Assembly (NCBI GenBank): GCA_016235255.1
Contig: JACRLM010000054.1
Location: 1 to 47,842, forward strand
Direction: 5' to 3'
Source of the DNA: Nitrospinota bacterium
GTDB taxonomy: Bacteria; Nitrospinota_A; UBA7883; JACRLM01
DNA length: 47,842 nucleotides
Numbering within the stretch: the stretch's first letter is position 1; the number at the start of each line of letters is the position of its first letter. The notes under the pieces are model-generated. The model did no database searches and had not been told where the DNA came from. It saw nothing but the letters and a program-made list of their open reading frames with translations. Made by a program: the position numbers and the translations under genes. Positions 42,629 through 47,842 of the stretch are shown here, in pieces.

Positions 42629-42718
42629 TAAAATGGCTCGATTGACGGAATTAATAAATGGTTTTGTACAAGGTGGCGTAGCCACGTGATGGCGAACATA
42701 AGTGAGCCATTTTACGTG
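42625..42718. repeat. 15-bp perfect inverted repeat reaching into the tRNA 3' end
   Basis: CACGTAAAATGGCTC (42625-42639) and GAGCCATTTTACGTG (42704-42718) are perfect reverse complements, separated by 64 bases. The right arm overlaps the last two encoded bases (CA) of the tRNA CCA end. The enclosed part includes GTGGC-GTA-GCCAC (42673-42685). Its form suggests a small mobile or foldback element, or a processing or termination structure for the tRNA. Confidence 0.7.
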
Positions 42719-42792
42719 GTGCGCCCGGCAGGAGTCGAACCTGCGGCCTTCAGAGCCGGAGTCTGACGCTCTATCCTCTGAGCTACGGGCGC
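42717..42792 (-). tRNA. tRNA-Arg (anticodon CCG)
   Basis: The minus strand folds as a complete cloverleaf. The acceptor stem is GCGCCCG/CGGGCGC, the D arm contains AGCTCAGAGGATAGAGC, the anticodon stem TCAGA/TCTGA encloses the loop CTCCGGC (anticodon CCG), and the T arm is GCAGGTTCGACTCCTGC. The discriminator A and CCA are encoded (TGGT on the plus strand at 42717-42720). CCG reads the CGG arginine codon. A good promoter lies at 42806-42834. Confidence 0.95.
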
Positions 42793-42805
42793 CAAAAGAA
42801 TAACG

Positions 42806-42834
42806 ATTCTAGCACATGGCGGGCACGCGGGCAA
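42806..42834 (-). promoter_or_regulatory. Promoter of tRNA-Arg
   Basis: On the minus strand TTGCCC (42834-42829), a 17-base spacer and TAGAAT (42811-42806), ending 14 bases before the mature tRNA 5' end. The spacing is ideal. Confidence 0.6.
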
Positions 42835-42852
42835 AAAACGGCTTAAACCTGA

Positions 42853-42881
42853 TTGAAATAAAAAGCTTATCCGAATAGAAT
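42853..42881 (+). promoter_or_regulatory. Promoter of the FimV-like gene
   Basis: TTGAAA (42853-42858), a 17-base spacer and TAGAAT (42876-42881). Transcription would start near 42888, 37 bases before the TTG start at 42925. It is divergent from the tRNA promoter, with 18 bases between the two -35 boxes. Confidence 0.65.
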
Positions 42882-42924
42882 GAACGTCACGAACTTAAGT
42901 TAGGACCATTGAAAAGGGGATTCG

Positions 42925-44964
42925 TTGAACTTTAAGTTTTCGGCTTGCGGCGTCAATTCAAACCGATGGCGGTTTGTTTCATTAGCAGCTCTGTTGGCGT
43001 TGCCGTTTCTTCTGATGGCCCCCTTGGCCACTCATGCCCTTTCGCTCGGAAAAATCCGGGTCACAGGTTCCACAACCAACCAGTTCAAGGCTGAAATCCC
43101 CGTGCAAAGCGATGGCAAGGGGGGGCTGGTGGTGTCGCTTGGCTCGGAAGCGGACTACCGCAGGTTGAGACTTGTCCGCCCGCAGTTTTTGGACAACCTT
43201 CATATTCAGGTGGCGGACCACCCTTCAAATCCCGGCCAGAAGATAATCTATATCACGAGCCCCGATCCGATATATCAGCCCTCGTTCAACCTTATCGTAA
43301 AGGCGTTCATGAGCGGCGGTCAGATAATGGAGAGCTATTTCCTGGCCCTGGATTTCCAGAAAAACCTTTCGCTTGAGATGGCCTCCGGAAAAGACGAGGA
43401 CAAGGCCGGAGTCCAGCGGGCCGCAAGCGGGCTTGAGGCGGGGAGTGAGGCGGGAAGTTCCGCGGAGTTGGACAAGATAAGGCTTGAAGAAATGGAAGCG
43501 TCCCGCCGCGAGGACAGGATACGGTCCGCGCTCAAAGGGGAGCAGCCCGCCGCCCAAACTCCTCCTGCAGCCGCTGAACCAAAGCAGCCGGCTTCCAAGC
43601 CGGAACCTGCTGTAAAAGCTGAATCGACCGCCATGGCGGACATAAAATCAAGCGAGGAGTCCGCCAGCGCCAGGCAGTACATAACTTCAACAGAGCAACC
43701 AGCGCCGCAAGCCGCTCCGGCCAAGAGCGAAGAGCCCATAGAGATAGTTATCAAGGGGGACGAAACGCAGGTGAAAAAACCTTCCGGTGAGGTGGTTACC
43801 AGCGTTGAGCCGTCCCCTGCCCCGTCAAAGCCGGTTGCTGTCGAAGGGGGATCGTACACTGTGGCGGGCGGGGACACGATGTTCAAAGTCGCCCACAAGA
43901 TCGGCGTAAGCCAGGTTGGCGTGAACAAATATGTTGTCGCCCTATGGAAGAAAAACAAAAAGAGCTTTATACGCGGCAACATCCACGGGCTGAAAAAGGA
44001 CGCAAAGTTGGATTACACCGGAGTGGAGGAAGAGGCGGAGTCCATATCCAACCATGAGGCCAACAAGGCGTTAAACGAACAATGGTCCGAATGGAAAGCC
44101 ATCGGCCTTGTGAAAATCGCCGCCGCCGCCAAACCGAAGGAACCGGAGAAGAAAGAAAAGAAACCGGCCTCGGAGGTCCATGCGGCCGTTCCGGCGCAAA
44201 AACCCGCCGGGCAGCCCAAGCCAGTTAAAACGGAAACACCAGCCGCTCCGCCTTCTCCCGCCAATGGTGTCATGAAAACCCTTGCGGCATGGAAGAAGTC
44301 CGCCGGGTTGACCAAAGATGGTGACGTTGTGGACATTGTCGGCATCAAGACCGTGGACGGTGGCGCGATTGAAGTGAAGATAGTCAAGCGAACCGGCAAG
44401 GGAGCCTTTCAGTCAACCTTGTCGCTCAAGGGCGAAAGCGGCTCTTTCAAGGTTGAGAAAGAGGAAGAAGCCGCCGTCAAGACCAAACCGGCGCAGGCCA
44501 AACCTGCCAGGGGCAGGCCTTACACCGTGCATGTGGCCTCCTTCAAGGACTCTGATTCGGCCAAGGGGATGGCCCAGTTCCTGCGCGGCAAGGGGTACAA
44601 CGCGTATGACATAACAAGCTTTGTTCCGGGGGCCGGCGGGCTTTACCGTGTGGCTGTGGACAGGTTCGCGTCGTACGCCGAGGCGAAGGAATTTTCCGGA
44701 AAGCTTGTGGAAGCCAAGATAGCCAGATCGGGCAAGATATTGAAACTGCCATATGCCGCCAGCGTTGGCGGATACAAGAGCGGCGAAGAAGCGGCCAAAA
44801 AGACTGGTGAACTGTCCTCAAAAGGATACTCCGCCTATACGGTGCAGGAAGCAGCCGGAGGGGCGTCTGTGATGATCGGTGCGTTCGACTCGGAGTCCGC
44901 CGCCAGTGAAGCCGCGGAGAAGCTGGCTTCAAATGATTTTTCATTATCCGTAGTCCAGCCGTAA
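42925..44964 (+). CDS. FimV-like envelope protein with LysM-like and two SPOR domains
   Basis: A 679-residue exported protein. A TTG start is used: AGGGGA lies five bases upstream and no ATG precedes the signal peptide (SLAALLALPFLLMAPLATHA, about 20-38). The next 110 residues match the FimV N-terminal domain (LSLGKIRVTGSTTNQFKAEI and YRRLRLVRPQFLDNLHIQV). An acidic/Ala-Pro-rich stretch follows, then a LysM-like motif (about 310-370, GGDTMFKVAHKIGVSQVGVN), another Pro/Lys-rich linker, a SPOR domain (about 530-607, TVHVASFKDSDSAKGMAQFL) and a second SPOR-like repeat to the end. SPOR binds denuded peptidoglycan at division or polar sites. A polar hub for pili, as in Pseudomonas FimV, is a reasonable inference. 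The C-terminal TPR domain of that FimV is missing and replaced by SPOR. Confidence 0.78.
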   Translation: MNFKFSACGVNSNRWRFVSLAALLALPFLLMAPLATHALSLGKIRVTGSTTNQFKAEIPVQSDGKGGLVVSLGSEADYRRLRLVRPQFLDNLHIQVADHPSNPGQKIIYITSPDPIYQPSFNLIVKAFMSGGQIMESYFLALDFQKNLSLEMASGKDEDKAGVQRAASGLEAGSEAGSSAELDKIRLEEMEASRREDRIRSALKGEQPAAQTPPAAAEPKQPASKPEPAVKAESTAMADIKSSEESASARQYITSTEQPAPQAAPAKSEEPIEIVIKGDETQVKKPSGEVVTSVEPSPAPSKPVAVEGGSYTVAGGDTMFKVAHKIGVSQVGVNKYVVALWKKNKKSFIRGNIHGLKKDAKLDYTGVEEEAESISNHEANKALNEQWSEWKAIGLVKIAAAAKPKEPEKKEKKPASEVHAAVPAQKPAGQPKPVKTETPAAPPSPANGVMKTLAAWKKSAGLTKDGDVVDIVGIKTVDGGAIEVKIVKRTGKGAFQSTLSLKGESGSFKVEKEEEAAVKTKPAQAKPARGRPYTVHVASFKDSDSAKGMAQFLRGKGYNAYDITSFVPGAGGLYRVAVDRFASYAEAKEFSGKLVEAKIARSGKILKLPYAASVGGYKSGEEAAKKTGELSSKGYSAYTVQEAAGGASVMIGAFDSESAASEAAEKLASNDFSLSVVQP

Positions 44965-45018
44965 AGTCTGTAGTAGAATCCCCGCTTTACCGTTTAACCT
45001 TTGGATTTGAATTCATAA

Positions 45019-46329
45019 ATGACAAGAGTCAATCCCTTTAGGGGAGTGCGTTACAACCTGGAAAAAATCAAAGCGGCCGACGTGCTGGCTCCGCCGTATG
45101 ATGTGATATCGCCCGACGCGCAAAGGGCCTTTTACGAAAAGAGCGACAGGAACGTGGTCCGCCTCATTCTTGGGATAGAGAATGAGACCGACACCCAGAC
45201 AAACAACCGCTATACCCGCTCTTCGATGTTCCTGGCCAAGTGGCTGGCCGACGGCACATTGGCCCGCGACCCGAAGCCTGCGCTGTATCTGTACGCCCAG
45301 GACTACGAAGTGGAAGGGGAAAAGACGCGCCGGACCGGGTTCATTTGCAGGAGGCTCATCGAGCCTTTGGGGGTCTCCATTTTCCCCCACGAGCGCACCT
45401 TGTCGGGGCCGAAGACGGACAGACTCAATCTCACACGCGCGTGCCAGATGAATTTTTCGCCGGTGTTCGGGCTTTATTCAGACCCGGCCCGGACCCTGGA
45501 CGGAATATGGGCGGGCATAATCTCCAATGAGACTCCGGACATCGACGTCACCGACGATGAAGGGGTCCGCCACGCCATGTGGACGGTGGCGGACGTGAAG
45601 ATCATCCACAAGGCGCAGGAATTTCTTGAGGACAAACCTGTGGTGATAGCCGACGGCCACCACCGGTACGAGACCGCGTTAAACTACAGGAATGAGCGGC
45701 GCGCCGCCGAGAATCCCAGCGGAGTGACGGAATACGACTGCGCCCTGATGTACCTGTCCAATTCGTGCGGCGAGGGCTTTACGGTGCTGCCGACGCACAG
45801 GGTGGTCAAGGAGGTAAAAATCGCGGACATGCAAAGCCTGCTTGGAAAAATGAGAAAGTATTTCGCGATAGAGGAGGCTCCTCTTTCCAAGGACAAGCTG
45901 GCGGAATTCACCCACGCGCTGGCTTTGGCCGGCAAGGGCGCTCCCGCCTTCGGCATGATCGCCCCTGGGGGGAAGATATACACCTTGAAGCTTGATCTGG
46001 ACAAGTATATGAAAGAGACGTCTTCATCCGGCGTCGCCTCGATTTTAAGGACGCTGGACGTATCCGTTCTCCAGGAGCTTGTGTTTGAAAACATCCTGGG
46101 CATAAGCAAGGAGGCTGTTGCGGACAAGAAGACCGTGGGCTACACCATCCACGCCGCCGAGGCGGCGGGGCTTGTGGAATCTGGCGCCGCGAAACTTGCG
46201 TTCCTGCTCAACCCGGCGGATGTGGACATGGTGATAAAGGTGGCCACATCCGGCAGCGTGATGCCCCAGAAGTCCACATACTTTTATCCGAAACTCATAT
46301 CCGGGCTCGTGATGAACCCGCTGCGTTGA
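45019..46329 (+). CDS. DUF1015 family protein
   Basis: A 436-residue soluble protein of the DUF1015 family. The start VNPFRGVRYN and LAPPYDVISPDAQRAFYEKS are its clearest signatures. ALYLYAQDYEVEGEKTRRTGFI, EFLEDKPVVIADGHHRYETAL and LTFLLNP-like KLAFLLNPADVDMVIKVA follow. The conserved GHHRYE suggests a metal or phosphate site, but the function is unknown. It is often near serine biosynthesis or tRNA-processing genes, though not here. The stop and engB start share one base. Confidence 0.88.
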   Translation: MTRVNPFRGVRYNLEKIKAADVLAPPYDVISPDAQRAFYEKSDRNVVRLILGIENETDTQTNNRYTRSSMFLAKWLADGTLARDPKPALYLYAQDYEVEGEKTRRTGFICRRLIEPLGVSIFPHERTLSGPKTDRLNLTRACQMNFSPVFGLYSDPARTLDGIWAGIISNETPDIDVTDDEGVRHAMWTVADVKIIHKAQEFLEDKPVVIADGHHRYETALNYRNERRAAENPSGVTEYDCALMYLSNSCGEGFTVLPTHRVVKEVKIADMQSLLGKMRKYFAIEEAPLSKDKLAEFTHALALAGKGAPAFGMIAPGGKIYTLKLDLDKYMKETSSSGVASILRTLDVSVLQELVFENILGISKEAVADKKTVGYTIHAAEAAGLVESGAAKLAFLLNPADVDMVIKVATSGSVMPQKSTYFYPKLISGLVMNPLR

Positions 46330-46937
46330 TGAAAGTCATCCGAGCGGATTTTATAAAATCAGCCGTAAAGCCGGGGCAGTACCCATCCCTGACGCTGCCG
46401 GAAGTGGCGTTTGCAGGCAGGTCCAACGTGGGCAAATCGTCGCTGATAAACTCGCTCACCGGGCGCAAGGGGCTTGTGAAGGTGAGCAAGACCCCCGGCA
46501 AGACGCAGTTGCTCAATTTCTTTAAAATCAACGACGCGCTGACCCTGGTGGACATGCCCGGGTACGGATTCGCCAACGTTCCGGAAAAAACGAAGGAAAG
46601 CTGGGGCGAGATGGTTGAAACATACCTTAAGAACCGGGATCAGCTAAAATGCGTCGTGTCGCTCCTTGATTGCCGCCGCGTCCCGAATGAGGACGACATC
46701 CAGCTTCTGACATGGCTGCGCCACTACGAAGTTCCGACGGTCATCGTTTTCACAAAGATAGACAAGATACCCAAGACGCACAGGATCAGGTTCGTCCGGG
46801 AAGCGATGGCGCCTCTCACGGAAGTGACCGGCGGGGCGGCGAAGCCGGTGATGTATTCATCCCTTTCCGGCGAAGGGAAACGGGAACTGTGGATCGCCAT
46901 TGAAACACTGTCGAGACTCAGGAAACACCCAGGCTAG
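46329..46937 (+). CDS. engB: Ribosome biogenesis GTPase EngB (YsxC/YihA)
   Basis: EngB is an essential small GTPase that assists large-subunit assembly. The 202-residue protein has G1 GRSNVGKSSLINSL, G2 KTPGKTQLLNFF, G3 DMPGYGFANVP, G4 FTKIDKI and G5 SSLSGEG. The MKVIRADFIKSAVKPGQYPS start and the VSLLDCRRVPNEDDIQLLTW stretch are typical of the family. The ATG at 46329 was chosen; TTG at 46326 adds one residue. It is coupled to the DUF1015 gene. Its end overlaps that of the convergent gene by 4 bases. Confidence 0.96.
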   Translation: MKVIRADFIKSAVKPGQYPSLTLPEVAFAGRSNVGKSSLINSLTGRKGLVKVSKTPGKTQLLNFFKINDALTLVDMPGYGFANVPEKTKESWGEMVETYLKNRDQLKCVVSLLDCRRVPNEDDIQLLTWLRHYEVPTVIVFTKIDKIPKTHRIRFVREAMAPLTEVTGGAAKPVMYSSLSGEGKRELWIAIETLSRLRKHPG

Positions 46938-47545
46938 ACCTCGCCCCAGATTATCTCGAAGGGGAAATCGCCCGCGGACATGACGTGCTTTTTCGCCTTT
47001 TCATAAATCCCCGCGTCCGTCGTGTTGAAAGAAACTTCGTCGTCCTGCGAAAATCGGAACACGGCCCGTCCACCGGCGCCTATGGCGTAGCAAGTGGTCC
47101 CAAGGGCTGTGATCTGGGGTGTGATGATTTTCACGGCGGTGTCCGCCTCGTCTTTTTCCAGGATTATCACGTCCATGCCGCGCCCTCCGCCCGATAGCAC
47201 ATTGAGGGCCGCGGCCTCTTCCTTGGTGACAACTCCGCCTTTCACAAGGCCGGATAAGTCCTCGTCCAGCCATTCGTTGTCGGATGCGTAAAGCATGGCC
47301 GGGAAAAGGTCCAGCGCGCTCAGAACGCCGAAGGCGGCGGCCACCATGGCCCGTTCCACCGTGGCGCTCTCCCGGGATGCCGCCTCGAAGACGCCAGTCG
47401 AAAGGTCCGGTATGGACAAATTGGCGAAATCAAAGCCTATCGCCGAATCCTCGTCGGCGAAGCGCAATGAACGCCCATCCTCGTCCAATCCAAGGCCGGA
47501 GGACTTTATGGAGTTGAAGAACTCTGTCTCGTTTATGAATTTCAA
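46934..47545 (-). CDS. Conserved-looking protein of unknown function
   Basis: A 203-residue acidic, soluble protein with no signal peptide or membrane span. Visible features are a hydrophobic helical core VERAMVAAAFGVLSALDLFPAM (about 62-83), ALNVLSGGGRGMDVIILEKDEA (about 111-132) and a beta-rich end with AIGAGGRAVFRFSQDD. A Gly-rich AIGAGGR turn near residue 157 could be a nucleotide or phosphate loop, but it does not match P-loop spacing. I recognise no family. It stands alone, convergent with engB; a TATAAT-like box lies about 50 bases upstream. Confidence 0.65.
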   Translation of the reverse strand: MKFINETEFFNSIKSSGLGLDEDGRSLRFADEDSAIGFDFANLSIPDLSTGVFEAASRESATVERAMVAAAFGVLSALDLFPAMLYASDNEWLDEDLSGLVKGGVVTKEEAAALNVLSGGGRGMDVIILEKDEADTAVKIITPQITALGTTCYAIGAGGRAVFRFSQDDEVSFNTTDAGIYEKAKKHVMSAGDFPFEIIWGEV

Positions 47546-47725
47546 GGATGACTTGGCTCCATTTTACCGTCTCCGCATCCTGATCTTTCCGGGCTCAATT
47601 ATAATCAGATTTCCCCTGAAATCACTCTCGGCCAGATTGTTCAAAGCGGCGCTTAAGCACTGATTCAATTTTGCCACGGAAATCTCGTTCGGTAAATGAG
47701 CTATATTAACCGTCTCATAATAGTA

Positions 47726-47754
47726 TTGACATAAGTGGATATATGCGTTACGCT
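47726..47754 (+). promoter_or_regulatory. Sigma-70 promoter of the IS630-like transposase
   Basis: TTGACA (47726-47731), a 17-base spacer and TACGCT (47749-47754), 7 bases before the ATG. Transcription would start at or next to the ATG, so the message may be nearly leaderless. The terminal inverted repeat of the element should overlap this region but could not be paired, as its partner lies outside the window. Confidence 0.5.
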
Positions 47755-47761
47755 GTAGTCC

Positions 47762-47842
47762 ATGAAGAATACAGATGGGCGCGGGCTTGATAGTAAGACA
47801 TTGACGCAGTTGCGCAAGCGGGCTGTGGCCTGTGTGCAGAGC
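47762..47842 (+). mobile_element. Start of an IS630-family transposase, cut by the window edge
   Basis: The 27 visible codons begin MKNTDGRGLDSKTL and continue TQLRKRAVACVQS. The DGRxLxxxTLxxLRxRAVxxVQ pattern is the start of the N-terminal helix-turn-helix found in IS630-like transposases. A sigma-70 promoter lies just upstream. The catalytic DDE part is beyond the window, so whether the element is intact is unknown. IS630 elements insert at TA. Confidence 0.65.

Overview
The window is a GC-rich stretch of chromosome from a Gram-negative, flagellated and piliated bacterium. It carries flagellar switch genes (fliL, fliM, fliN), a type IV pilus minor-pilin/PilY1 cluster, an LptF/LptG-type LPS export permease, a FimV-like protein, many two-component and c-di-GMP proteins, and two sigma-54 type promoters. 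This fits deep-branching diderm phyla such as Nitrospinota, Nitrospirota or Desulfobacterota-like lineages, but nothing here fixes the taxon. Most of the window is dense core genome with frequent 1-4 bp gene overlaps. Only the two edges look foreign: an AT-rich, apparently frameshifted gene at the left (1-1020) and the start of an IS630-like transposase at the right (47762-47842).

Layout. 1.2-3.3 kb: fliL-fliM-fliN on the minus strand behind a sigma-54 promoter. 3.7-9.3 kb: a Ser/Thr kinase with two PEGA domains, a 1.1-kDa-residue-scale secreted PEGA/fibronectin-III protein, and an amino-acid-kinase-fold protein like MfnE, all overlapping. 9.35-12.4 kb (minus): an MfnB-like furan-phosphate synthase, fabI, a protein with MshEN-like repeats, and a YwiC-like membrane protein. 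MfnE-like and MfnB-like genes side by side suggest a methanofuran-type C1 cofactor pathway. 12.65-16.75 kb: an HDOD protein, a GAF-PAS histidine kinase and an NtrC-family regulator that lacks a normal GAFTGA loop. 17-19.4 kb: dnaN (with a clear sigma-70 promoter), an unknown gene and a class-I glutamine amidotransferase-like hydrolase. 19.5-26.8 kb: pilV-pilW-pilX-pilY1-fimT; PilW carries a run of 27 glycines. 26.9-31.6 kb: yggS, proC, yggT, yggU, a DUF3568 lipoprotein, a sugar-isomerase-like TIM barrel and a glycosyltransferase.

31.6-34.65 kb (minus): two overlapping HD-GYP genes (REC-REC-HD-GYP and GAF-HD-GYP). 34.8-38.9 kb: lptF/G, a PAP2 phosphatase, a small unknown protein, an MJ1255-like glycosyltransferase and a STAS protein. 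39.0-39.7 kb is the most striking spot: a consensus sigma-54 promoter, abutted by a 24-bp dyad, drives a 35-codon single-membrane-span peptide gene that ends in a strong terminator, directly facing glnB (PII). 39.8-42.2 kb (minus): an ABC ATPase, a MacB-like permease and a DUF3299 protein. 42.3-42.8 kb: a GIY-YIG protein and tRNA-Arg(CCG), with long nested inverted repeats at the tRNA 3' end. 42.9-47.5 kb: a FimV-like SPOR protein, a DUF1015 protein, engB and an unknown gene.

All family calls come from reading motifs by eye; no database search was run.
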